From Bacteroidales bacterium (GTDB lineage: Bacteria; Bacteroidota; Bacteroidia; Bacteroidales; GCA-2748055), in the NCBI GenBank assembly GCA_023135025.1, contig JAGLTY010000114.1, positions 1 through 6,990 of the forward strand: a DNA stretch of 6,990 nucleotides, written 5' to 3'. Made by a program: the position numbers and the translations under genes. Positions 1 to 6,990 of the stretch are shown piece by piece. Within the stretch, counting starts at the first letter, position 1. Each line of letters begins with the position of its first letter. Under the pieces are notes generated by a model, which saw only the letters and a program-made list of their open reading frames with translations, made no database searches and was not told where the DNA came from.

Positions 1-25
1 AAAGAACATGCATGGCACACATTGA

Positions 26-94
26 AGTTCCTCGCAGCAAGCTGCGAGGAACTGTGCTCTGCGAAGCGAAGCGGAGCTCGACGCAGTCAATGCG
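26..94. repeat. Cluster of GC-rich inverted repeats after rnr (REP-like palindrome)
   Basis: Three hairpins follow one another. The first has a perfect 13-bp stem, AGTTCCTCGCAGC at 26-38 pairing with 41-53 around an AA centre. The second pairs 56-62 with 71-77 (7 bp including one G.T pair) around an 8-base loop. The third is a weak 4-bp stem, 82-85 with 91-94. The cluster lies within 80 bp of the rnr stop codon. Neither strand has a run of T directly after the main stem, so it is not a classical intrinsic terminator, although it could stabilise or end the rnr transcript. Its compact palindromic form in an intergenic gap resembles the dispersed REP-type repeats of many bacteria. That identity is inferred, because only one copy is visible here. 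Confidence 0.65.
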
Positions 95-104
95 CGAGCG
101 GGAT

Positions 105-2312
105 TCAACCCTCCTCATCCTGTTCCACAAGCCTGTAATCGAGTTGCCTCCGGGAGAGGTTGGCATTCATCACCTCAATCTTTACCTCATCACCAATCTC
201 AAATTTCCTTCCCGATTGTCGGCCCACAATCATATACTCCTCCTCATTAAACTCATAAAAATCATCCGCAATGCTCTTGATGGATACCATCCCTTCGCAC
301 TTGTTCTCCACGATCTCCACATAGATCCCCCAATCGGTAAGTCCTGAAACCACTCCATCGAACACCTTTCCTACCTTATCCTGCATGAACTCCACCTGTT
401 TGTATTTGGTGGACGCCCTTTCGGCCTCTATTGCTTTGCGTTCCATTTCGGAAGCGTGCTGGCACCGCTTTTCATAGGTCTCGGCATTCTTCGAAGCGCC
501 ATGCTTCAGGTAGTGGGCCAGTAAACGGTGCACCATCAGATCAGGATAACGCCTGATGGGCGAAGTAAAATGGGCATAATCCTTAAAGGCCAGACCATAA
601 TGACCGATGTTATTGGTGGAATAACGTGCCTTGGCCATGGAGCGGAGCGCCATCATCTCCACCACATTTTGCTCCTTTTTCCCTTGCACCTGATCCAGCA
701 GATTGTTCAATGCGGTGGAAAGGCGTCGGCCCGACTGCTGGGGATTCATTGTATGACCAAACTTGCCGATAAACCGGACAAAAGAGTCCATTTTCTCGGG
801 GTCGGGCCGATCGTGAATACGGTAAACAAAGGTTTTCCCTACCTGTTTGTTCTTTGGTTGTCCTTTGGATTCGGCCGGACTCACCTCCTTTTCATACTTT
901 CCTCCCCTGCTGGCATAGGCAGCTACCTTTTTATTGGCCAGCAGCATAAACTCTTCTATGAGCCAGTTGGCCTCTTTCTGTACCTTGAAGTAGACTCCGG
1001 TTGGGGTACCGTCCTCAGCCAGGTGGAACTTGACCTCCTCTCGTTCGAAATTCACCGAACCATTTTGAAACCTTTTCTCCTTCAATACTTTAGAGATATC
1101 ATAGAGTTTTAACACCTCCGCCTTCATATCCCCTTCGCCGGTTTCGATGATCTTCTGGGCCTCCTCATAGTTGAACCGTCTGGCTGAATGAATTACGGTG
1201 CGACCAAACCACTCATCCAGCACTTCACCCTTTTCATTCATCTTGAATACAGCCGAGAAGGTGAGCTTATCTTCGTTGGGACGAAGCGAACATACCCCGT
1301 TGGAGAGCTTCTCGGGAAGCATGGGAACGACACGGTCGACCAGGTATATCGAGGTTGCCCGGTCGTAAGCTTCATCGTCGAGAATAGTTTTGGTTTTCAC
1401 ATAATGCGATACATCGGCAATATGTATTCCCACCTCCCACAATCCACCCTCCAGGGGTTGCAGAGATAGTGCATCATCGAAATCCTTGGCATCAGCAGGA
1501 TCAATGGTAAAGGTGGGCACCTTCCGGAAGTCCCTTCTGTTTTTAATCTCTTCAGCTGTGATTCCATCGGGAATCTTTTCGGCATACGCCTCCACCTCTT
1601 TGGAAAATTTAATAGGCAGTTCAAATTCGGCCAGGATGGAGTGCATCTCTGTATCATTCTCGCCGGGATAACCCAGGATATCCACTATCTCTCCAAATGG
1701 GTTTTTCACCTTTTCGGGCCAGTCGATAATGCGGGCTATGGCTTTCTGTCCATGCTTCACACCCTTCAGCTTCTCCAGTGGAATAAAAATATCAAAAGGC
1801 ATTTTGCGGCTGTCGGGAAGCAGAAAGGCATAGTTACGCGAGATCTCCACGGTCCCCACAAAGGTTTCCCGGGCCCTCTCCAGAATCTCCACCACCTCAC
1901 CCTCGGACCGGGTATGCTGCTTGCGTGCCGGATAGATAAATACTTTAACCAGGTCACCATCCAGGGCATTCTTCAGGTTGTTCCGGGCAATAAACACATC
2001 GTCGTCTGAATTTTCTGACACCAGGAACGCATATCCATGCTGGGTCATATCGAGCGTCCCGGTCTTATACCCGGCTCTGCTCAACAGGCGATACCTCCCC
2101 GGCTCCAGCTGCTCCAGCTGTTTCTTTTCCACCAGTTCGTCCAGGGTTCTGTTAACAATGGCCCTGCGCTGTTTATCGGTAATGAAAAGGAGTTTCGAAA
2201 TCTGCTTATAATTATAGATCTGTTTGGGGTTTCTTCCAAACACCCCCATGATCAACGCGCTGGCCTGTTCGCGCGAAAATTTATCTTTACTGAGCCTTTT
2301 GCTCTTTCCCAT
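105..2312 (-). CDS. rnr: Ribonuclease R (RNase II/RNB family 3'-5' exoribonuclease)
   Basis: This is a processive 3'-to-5' exoribonuclease that degrades structured RNA in the cytoplasm and takes part in mRNA decay and rRNA quality control. From the chosen start it has 735 residues. Domains in order: an N-terminal winged-helix region (about 13-78), two cold-shock OB folds (about 83-215), the RNB catalytic domain (about 240-600) and a C-terminal S1 domain (about 646-730). The RNB signature TIDPADAKDFDDA supplies the metal-binding aspartates D271, D277, D279 and D280, and HFTSPIRRYPDLMVHR closes the catalytic domain. A hydrophilic Lys-rich segment near 468-493 sits inside RNB. The protein ends soon after S1, without the long basic tail of the E. 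coli enzyme. An upstream in-frame ATG at 2363 would add 17 residues. I prefer 2312 because MGKSKRLSKDKFSRE resembles normal RNase R N-termini and the extra stretch overlaps the cysS promoter. The gene is divergent from cysS. Identity is secure; the start is less so. Confidence 0.96.
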   Translation of the reverse strand: MGKSKRLSKDKFSREQASALIMGVFGRNPKQIYNYKQISKLLFITDKQRRAIVNRTLDELVEKKQLEQLEPGRYRLLSRAGYKTGTLDMTQHGYAFLVSENSDDDVFIARNNLKNALDGDLVKVFIYPARKQHTRSEGEVVEILERARETFVGTVEISRNYAFLLPDSRKMPFDIFIPLEKLKGVKHGQKAIARIIDWPEKVKNPFGEIVDILGYPGENDTEMHSILAEFELPIKFSKEVEAYAEKIPDGITAEEIKNRRDFRKVPTFTIDPADAKDFDDALSLQPLEGGLWEVGIHIADVSHYVKTKTILDDEAYDRATSIYLVDRVVPMLPEKLSNGVCSLRPNEDKLTFSAVFKMNEKGEVLDEWFGRTVIHSARRFNYEEAQKIIETGEGDMKAEVLKLYDISKVLKEKRFQNGSVNFEREEVKFHLAEDGTPTGVYFKVQKEANWLIEEFMLLANKKVAAYASRGGKYEKEVSPAESKGQPKNKQVGKTFVYRIHDRPDPEKMDSFVRFIGKFGHTMNPQQSGRRLSTALNNLLDQVQGKKEQNVVEMMALRSMAKARYSTNNIGHYGLAFKDYAHFTSPIRRYPDLMVHRLLAHYLKHGASKNAETYEKRCQHASEMERKAIEAERASTKYKQVEFMQDKVGKVFDGVVSGLTDWGIYVEIVENKCEGMVSIKSIADDFYEFNEEEYMIVGRQSGRKFEIGDEVKIEVMNANLSRRQLDYRLVEQDEEG

Positions 2313-2322
2313 AACATCTCTA

Positions 2323-2353
2323 TTTCCGGTACGAGTTAAATTTACTAATTTTG
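2323..2353 (+). promoter_or_regulatory. Bacteroidota-type promoter for cysS-ispG
   Basis: TAATTTTG at 2346-2353 matches the Bacteroidota -7 consensus TAnnTTTG at every fixed position. A weak -33 candidate, TTTC at 2323-2326, lies 19 bp upstream; a good TTG or TTTG is missing. Transcription would start at about 2358-2361, giving an mRNA leader of roughly 25 nt before the cysS ATG at 2385. The promoter lies in the divergent rnr/cysS gap and would overlap the rnr reading frame only if rnr began at 2363. Confidence 0.6.
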
Positions 2354-2384
2354 TTTCCATCATCCGGATTATCCATCAATAGTT

Positions 2385-3854
2385 ATGACCAACAATCTAT
2401 TTGTTTACAATACCCTGACCAGGAAGAAGGAGCGCTTTGAACCCATCAACCCCCCGTTTGTTGGTCTCTATGCCTGTGGTCCCACCGTTTACGGTGACGC
2501 CCATCTGGGTCATGCACGTCAGGCCATCACTTTTGATGTGCTCTACAGGTATCTTCAGCACCTCGACTATAAGGTGAGGTATGTGCGCAATATAACCGAT
2601 GTGGGGCACCTGGTAGATGACTCAGATGATGGAGAGGATAAAATTCTGAAGAAGGCGCGCCTCGAATCGCTTGAGCCCATGGAGGTGGTACAGCACTATA
2701 TGAATCGCTACCATCAGAATATGGAATCGCTCAATGTGCTCCCTCCCAGCATTGAGCCCAGGGCAAGCGGACATATCATTGAGCAGCAGGAGCTTATCAG
2801 GAAGATCATGGAGGCTGGCTACGCCTATGAGGTCAATGGATCGGTATACTTTGATGTAATTGCTTACAATAACAACCATCCCTATGGTCAGCTCTCCGGC
2901 AGAAAGATTGAGGATCTTCTCTCCAACACACGGACGCTGGACGGACAATCTGAAAAGAAAAACGGACTCGATTTTGCGCTGTGGAAAAAAGCCGGTCCCT
3001 CCCATATCATGCGGTGGCCCTCAAAATGGAGTGAAGGTTATCCTGGCTGGCACCTGGAGTGCTCGGCCATGAGCACCAAGTACCTGGGCATGCAGTTCGA
3101 TATCCATGGCGGGGGTATGGACCTGCTCTTTCCTCATCACGAATGTGAAATTGCACAGAATGTGGCAGGCTATGGTCAGCCATCCGTACGCTACTGGATG
3201 CACAACAATATGATCACCATCAATGGTCAGAAAATGGGCCGCTCGCTGGGCAACTTCATCACCCTGGATCAACTCTTTGAGGGCAACCATAAGATACTGG
3301 AACAGGCCTATGGGCCCATGGTTATCCGTTTCTTTATCCTGCAGGCCCACTACCGCAGCACCCTCGATTTTTCCAACGAAGCGATGCAAGCCTCCGAAAA
3401 AGGGTTGATGCGCCTGATGAACTCTATTGCAAAACTGAAAAGTATTCAACCATCGAACTCCAGCTCAATAGATGTCGATGCACTTGCGGAGCGTTGTAAA
3501 AAAGCCATGGAGGATGATATGAATACCGCCAAACTGGTGGGTCACCTGTTAGGTGGTATTACACAGATCAATAACCTGGCGGAAGGGAGGGAAACCATTT
3601 CTGAGAAAGAGCTGGAAAAACTAATAAACCTCTACCACTCGTGGGTCTTTTCCGTGCTGGGATTGGAGCTGCCATCGGCGTCGGAAAAAGCAAATGAGAT
3701 TACCGGCAACCTGATTGAGATAATCCTGCAGTTAAGAAGCGATGCAAAGTTAAGTCGTAATTTTAAAACAGCAGATCGCATCCGGAACGAGCTGACCAAG
3801 CTGGGTATCACGGTGAAGGACCGGAAAGATGGGGCCGACTGGGAAATTAATTAG
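2385..3854 (+). CDS. cysS: Cysteine--tRNA ligase (cysteinyl-tRNA synthetase)
   Basis: This class I aminoacyl-tRNA synthetase uses ATP to attach cysteine to tRNA-Cys in the cytoplasm. Its 489 residues are a normal full length. The Rossmann catalytic domain starts with [16 protein letters not shown], which holds the HIGH-type motif H40-L-G-H43. The KMSKS-type loop is KMGRS at 283-287, a variant with Gly at the third position and Arg at the fourth. Zinc ligands that recognise the cysteine thiol can be placed by the family pattern at C31, C226 (in WHLECSAMS), H251 and E255 (in [10 protein letters not shown]). The DALR-type anticodon-binding region follows (about 355-430, with [10 protein letters not shown]), then a short C-terminal domain with [10 protein letters not shown]. 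The gene sits about 30 bp after a TAnnTTTG promoter and 4 bp before ispG, so the two are probably cotranscribed. The ATG at 2385 has no clear Shine-Dalgarno, as is usual in this phylum. No catalytic residue appears to be missing. Confidence 0.97.
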   Translation: MTNNLFVYNTLTRKKERFEPINPPFVGLYACGPTVYGDAHLGHARQAITFDVLYRYLQHLDYKVRYVRNITDVGHLVDDSDDGEDKILKKARLESLEPMEVVQHYMNRYHQNMESLNVLPPSIEPRASGHIIEQQELIRKIMEAGYAYEVNGSVYFDVIAYNNNHPYGQLSGRKIEDLLSNTRTLDGQSEKKNGLDFALWKKAGPSHIMRWPSKWSEGYPGWHLECSAMSTKYLGMQFDIHGGGMDLLFPHHECEIAQNVAGYGQPSVRYWMHNNMITINGQKMGRSLGNFITLDQLFEGNHKILEQAYGPMVIRFFILQAHYRSTLDFSNEAMQASEKGLMRLMNSIAKLKSIQPSNSSSIDVDALAERCKKAMEDDMNTAKLVGHLLGGITQINNLAEGRETISEKELEKLINLYHSWVFSVLGLELPSASEKANEITGNLIEIILQLRSDAKLSRNFKTADRIRNELTKLGITVKDRKDGADWEIN

Positions 3855-3858
3855 TGGT

Positions 3859-5463
3859 ATGAAACTTTACCACTCACACTCCATCACCGTTGGCTCTCTC
3901 CTCCTGGGAGGCGATAACCCCGTCAGGATCCAATCCATGACCAATACCGATACCAATGATGTAGAAGCATCGGTGGATCAGTGCATCCGGATGATTGAAG
4001 CGGGGGCAGAGCTGATCAGGCTCACCACCCAGGGAAAACGGGAGTTGGAGAACCTGAAAAAGATTCGAAGGAAACTACAAGCGGCAGGATACCGGGTACC
4101 TGTGGTTGCCGATATCCATTTTAAGCCGGAATTGGCCCTGGAGGCTGCCGGGGTTACCGATAAGATCAGAATAAATCCCGGAAACTACCTGAAAGGCCGA
4201 ACCATAGATCTCCTGCTTCCAAAACTGCTTAAAAAATGCAGGGAGCGGGGAACGGCCATTCGTATCGGGGTAAACCACGGCTCACTGGACGAATCCATTC
4301 TGAACCGGTATGGAGACACCCCCCAGGGGATGGTACAATCGGCCATGCAATTCTTACGTATCTGTAAAGCGGAATCATTTGATAAAGTGGTTGTCTCCAT
4401 GAAGTCAAGCAACCCAAGAGTGATGGTACAATCGGTCCGCCTGCTGGCACACCAGATGAGCCTGGAGGGGATGACTTATCCGCTGCACCTGGGGGTCACC
4501 GAAGCGGGCGATGGTCCTGAAGGTCGTATCAAATCTGTCGTAGGGATGGCCCCCCTGCTTTTGGAAGGAATGGGCGATACCATCAGGGTTTCACTTACCG
4601 AACCCCCGGAATTGGAGTTGCCGGTAGCTTCGCAATTAGTTGCTTTTTTTCCAAAACCGGAAAAGCTGCCTTACCATCCCTTTCAGGGATTGGCCTGGGA
4701 TCCTTTCAATTATTCGCGAAGAAAATCGCTGCTTCTGTCCGGAGTGGGGAATGGAACCAGGGTGAAAATAGTCAGCCATGAACCACCCGATCCTGACGCC
4801 GATCTGAAACCTGGCCATCTGAATGGATTCACAGTCCGGTTCGAAGAGTGGGAGAAAGAGACTCAATTGCTGGACGGAGGTGAGAAAATGTTGCTTATTG
4901 AAAAAGGCAAAAACAGCATCCAGGAGGTCAAGGCCCGGCTGGACCGGTTCTGCTCCATCAACAAAAATGCACCTATTCTGTTCAAAACCCTTTCAGATAC
5001 AATAGAAGTCGACATATTTCAGATTCAGTTGGCTGGAGAGCTGGGCGCACTCCTGGTAGATGGTACAGTGGATGGTGTGTGGGTGGAAAATCCTCAAATG
5101 ACCCACTCCATGATTAACGATATTGTTCTCAATATCCTGCAGGCAGCAAGGGCGCGGATCACCAAAACTGAATACATTGCCTGCCCCTCATGTGGGCGCA
5201 CTCATTTTGATATCCTTACCCGGTTGAAGGAGATCCGTGGTGCCACCTCCCATCTTACCACATTGAAGATCGGGGTAATGGGCTGTATTGTCAACGGTCC
5301 CGGTGAAATGGCCGATGCTGACTATGGATATGTAGGTGCGGGTCCCGGCCGGGTTAGCATCTATAAGGGCAAAGAGGCCAGGCTCCGGAACATTCCTGAA
5401 AAAGAGGCGCTCGAAGCCCTGATCAACCTGGTGAAAAAAGAGGGCGACTGGATCGATCCGTGA
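3859..5463 (+). CDS. ispG: 4-hydroxy-3-methylbut-2-enyl diphosphate synthase, long three-domain form
   Basis: IspG (GcpE) reductively converts 2-C-methyl-D-erythritol 2,4-cyclodiphosphate to HMBPP, the penultimate step of the MEP isoprenoid pathway, using a 4Fe-4S cluster. The protein has 534 residues, far longer than the roughly 370 of E. coli IspG. It opens with a TIM barrel (about 1-250; GGDNPVRIQSMTNTDTND, VVADIHFKP, KIRINPGN). A poorly conserved central domain follows (about 255-425), as found in plant and Bacteroidota enzymes. The last part is the Fe-S domain. Cluster ligands are C442 and C445 (ACPSCGRTHFD), C476 (GCIVNGPGE) and E483, spaced almost as in E. coli. I chose the ATG at 3859, 4 bp after the cysS stop, because MKLYHSHSITVGSLLLGG matches the usual N-terminus. 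An in-frame ATG at 3829 would add 10 residues and overlap cysS. Expression probably depends on the cysS promoter. The gene converges on the kinase gene, with 19 bp between stop codons. Confidence 0.96.
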   Translation: MKLYHSHSITVGSLLLGGDNPVRIQSMTNTDTNDVEASVDQCIRMIEAGAELIRLTTQGKRELENLKKIRRKLQAAGYRVPVVADIHFKPELALEAAGVTDKIRINPGNYLKGRTIDLLLPKLLKKCRERGTAIRIGVNHGSLDESILNRYGDTPQGMVQSAMQFLRICKAESFDKVVVSMKSSNPRVMVQSVRLLAHQMSLEGMTYPLHLGVTEAGDGPEGRIKSVVGMAPLLLEGMGDTIRVSLTEPPELELPVASQLVAFFPKPEKLPYHPFQGLAWDPFNYSRRKSLLLSGVGNGTRVKIVSHEPPDPDADLKPGHLNGFTVRFEEWEKETQLLDGGEKMLLIEKGKNSIQEVKARLDRFCSINKNAPILFKTLSDTIEVDIFQIQLAGELGALLVDGTVDGVWVENPQMTHSMINDIVLNILQAARARITKTEYIACPSCGRTHFDILTRLKEIRGATSHLTTLKIGVMGCIVNGPGEMADADYGYVGAGPGRVSIYKGKEARLRNIPEKEALEALINLVKKEGDWIDP

Positions 5464-5482
5464 TCGCGGTTTACCCGTTCCA

Positions 5483-6517
5483 TTAAGCTTTATTCATGGA
5501 GAAGATAAAGGTGGACCCTTCATTCACCCGGCTCCTGACCGTGATGGTCTGGTTGTGCGCCTGAATGATATGTTTCACAATAGAGAGTCCTAGTCCGGTT
5601 CCTCCCGATTCACGCGACCGGCTCATGTCGACCCGGTAAAATCGTTCAAAGATCCGGGGCAGGTTCTTCTCTTCTATCCCAATGCCATTATCACTGATAT
5701 TCACCAGGATATAATCTCCGGTATCGGTAAAACCAATGGTGGTTTTCCCCCCCTCCTTCCCATATTTAACAGAGTTCCCGATCAGATTACTGAATACCTC
5801 CACAATCCTTTTCCTGTCGGCTTTTACCCTGATGGCTCTGTTATAACTCTTGTCAAACACAACTTTTATTTTTTTCTGGTTGGCTGGCATCTCCAGATAC
5901 TCAATGACCTCCTCCACAACCTTCACCAGGTTAAAGACCTCCAGCTTCAGTTTAAACTCGCCCGATTCAAGTCGGGCAATTGAATCCAGGTCCTCCACAA
6001 TGTTGATCATCCTGTTGGTGCTCCTTTCAGCCCTTTTCAGGTATAATGTATTGATACTGTTATCCTCCATGCCGCCGTCAAGCAAGGTCAGAATATAACC
6101 CTGAATGTTGAATATGGGGGTTTTTAGTTCGTGAGAAACATTGCCCAGAAAATCCTTCCGGTACCTCTCCAGCTTTCTTAGTTTCCGTATCTCTTCGCTA
6201 TGGTTGTCGGCCCATACCTTCACCTCCTTGTTCAAATCATCGATCACATCCCCACTGTCGATTTTATCCCTAATCGACTTCTGCGACATGGTATAGCTTT
6301 GAATGGTCTTAATTATCGGATCGATTTTGGTCTCCACAAAGCGGATAAAATACCAACGGACAATAAGAAACGTCCCCACCATCCCCACCAATCCCACCAC
6401 CAGGTAATCGATAATGGTGTGTTTGAACCCGACTATCTCATTAACCATCAGAGCCAGCGCCACAAACAGAACCACCATCACGGTGATCAGCAATGAATAT
6501 GTTTTCGCACTTTTCAT
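5483..6517 (-). CDS. PhoR-like transmembrane sensor histidine kinase
   Basis: This is an inner-membrane two-component sensor that should autophosphorylate on His and pass the phosphate to a response regulator. It has 344 residues. Two membrane helices (about 8-26 and 37-56) are separated by only about ten residues, so there is no periplasmic sensor domain. A short HAMP-like linker (about 57-112, with KIDPIIKTIQ) leads to the HisKA domain, where FLGNVSHELKTPIFNIQGY places the phosphoacceptor at H129. The HATPase domain has an N box (SNLIGNSVKYG, N244 and N248), G1 (DNGIGI, D276), an F box (RIFERFYRVD) and G2 (GGTGLGLSIV), so all the catalytic boxes are present. No PAS domain is seen. The gene starts 12 bp after the outer-membrane barrel gene and is probably cotranscribed with it. 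No response regulator gene lies on either side within the window. The family resembles Bacteroidota kinases usually labelled PhoR, but the signal is unknown and phosphate sensing should not be assumed. Confidence 0.93.
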   Translation of the reverse strand: MKSAKTYSLLITVMVVLFVALALMVNEIVGFKHTIIDYLVVGLVGMVGTFLIVRWYFIRFVETKIDPIIKTIQSYTMSQKSIRDKIDSGDVIDDLNKEVKVWADNHSEEIRKLRKLERYRKDFLGNVSHELKTPIFNIQGYILTLLDGGMEDNSINTLYLKRAERSTNRMINIVEDLDSIARLESGEFKLKLEVFNLVKVVEEVIEYLEMPANQKKIKVVFDKSYNRAIRVKADRKRIVEVFSNLIGNSVKYGKEGGKTTIGFTDTGDYILVNISDNGIGIEEKNLPRIFERFYRVDMSRSRESGGTGLGLSIVKHIIQAHNQTITVRSRVNEGSTFIFSMNKA

Positions 6518-6529
6518 TTCTGAACTTTT

Positions 6530-6990
6530 TTACCACCTGTAAAACGGGGTTTCCACATGGAAGAAAAAACCATGCTCCCCATACCGGTTTATAACATAAT
6601 CGATCCTGAAAACCTGATCGTAATAGGTTACTAGATCGATTCCCGCACCGGCAGAAAACTGCCATGTATTGACCATGGTATTGGTTGGTCCGGGAAAATC
6701 ACTGTTAACGAAACCTGCATCAGCAAACACGTTGAAATATACAGCATAATAAATCTTGTTAAACTGTTCCATCCTGATAAAAGGGATGGTGTAGGTGCTC
6801 GGTTTCACCAGCTGGATCTTCAGATTATATTTGGAGATTACATAATCTGATCCATCGATCACATATGGTTCGTAACCGCTGAGATACTCATGGTAGCCCA
6901 ATGCCTTGTTCAGAAAATGGGGCATGATCTTTTCGGAAGAGTACCTCCCTTTTGTAACATTATAAAAATAGAGCCGGTTGACGATTTTCT
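6530..6990 (-). CDS. C-terminal part of an Omp85/BamA-like outer-membrane beta-barrel protein (5' end outside window)
   Basis: The frame is open from the TAA at 6530-6532 to the window edge, giving 152 visible residues. The ATG at 6925 is internal, since 21 more codons read through upstream of it. Alternating hydrophobic and aromatic stretches suggest the last strands of an outer-membrane barrel. The order of elements matches the end of BamA: a loop-6-like motif LSGYEPYVIDG (visible residues 36-46), a strand (about 49-61), a strand ending in ADAGFV (about 80-95, like the DxG strand of BamA), then WQFSAGAGIDLVTYYDQV and a final aromatic-rich strand ending in Trp. The VRGF/Y motif of the superfamily has Ser instead of Arg here. 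Any N-terminal domains, such as POTRA repeats or a lipoprotein signal, would lie outside the window, so assembly factor, translocator or other Omp85 subtype cannot be decided. The histidine kinase follows 12 bp downstream. Confidence 0.72.
   Translation of the reverse strand, partial: KIVNRLYFYNVTKGRYSSEKIMPHFLNKALGYHEYLSGYEPYVIDGSDYVISKYNLKIQLVKPSTYTIPFIRMEQFNKIYYAVYFNVFADAGFVNSDFPGPTNTMVNTWQFSAGAGIDLVTYYDQVFRIDYVINRYGEHGFFFHVETPFYRW

Noticed and set aside
26..53. Main hairpin as a rho-independent terminator of rnr
   Set aside because: The sequence after the stem on the minus strand is CAATGTGTGCC-like, without a T-run, so a standard intrinsic terminator is not supported.
12..347. Plus-strand open frame of 111 codons at the left edge
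   Set aside because: Its first part translates the hairpin cluster and the rest is antisense to the end of rnr. It has no domain-like composition, so it is a shadow frame.
528..1112. Plus-strand open frame of 194 codons antisense to rnr
   Set aside because: It lies entirely within the RNase R catalytic region, whose protein motifs are intact on the other strand. Its translation has no recognisable motif.
3021..3449. Minus-strand open frame of 142 codons inside cysS
   Set aside because: It is antisense to the zinc-ligand and KMGRS region of cysS, which is clearly the coding strand.
4329..4435. 14-bp direct repeat GATGGTACAATCGG at 4329-4342 and 4422-4435
   Set aside because: Both copies encode Met-Val-Gln-Ser in the same frame inside ispG, so coincidence of a shared short peptide explains it.
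6530..6925. Complete small gene of 131 codons starting at the ATG at 6925
   Set aside because: The frame stays open upstream to the window edge with matching barrel-like sequence, so the ATG is internal to a larger truncated gene.

Overview
This 7 kb window looks like an ordinary chromosomal housekeeping region of a member of the Bacteroidota, perhaps an environmental Bacteroidales-type lineage (the order is a guess). Several signs support the phylum. The promoter before cysS has the TAnnTTTG -7 box typical of the group. Start codons lack clear Shine-Dalgarno sequences. IspG is the long form with an extra central domain. The histidine kinase closely resembles the PhoR-like kinases common in Bacteroidota.

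Layout from left to right: a GC-rich cluster of hairpins at 26-94 lies just beyond the 3' end of rnr and resembles a dispersed palindromic repeat. rnr (RNase R) is on the minus strand, 105-2312. A short divergent intergenic region holds the cysS promoter. cysS (cysteinyl-tRNA synthetase) and ispG (MEP-pathway isoprenoid synthesis) lie on the plus strand, 4 bp apart, and are probably cotranscribed. ispG converges on a minus-strand pair: a sensor histidine kinase, and upstream of it the 3' end of an Omp85/BamA-like outer-membrane barrel gene that runs off the right edge of the window. These two are 12 bp apart and probably share a transcript.

The genes serve different processes (RNA decay, tRNA charging, isoprenoid precursor synthesis, envelope signalling, outer-membrane protein function) and do not form one pathway. 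I found no CRISPR array, tRNA, rRNA, insertion sequence, prophage gene or defence system. The points most worth a second look are the hairpin cluster after rnr, the rnr start-site question linked to the cysS promoter, the Ser in place of Arg at the barrel's VRGF-like motif, and the kinase with no response regulator beside it. I see no convincing evidence for a new biological system. Apart from the left-hand 104 bp, intergenic space is under 75 bp everywhere.
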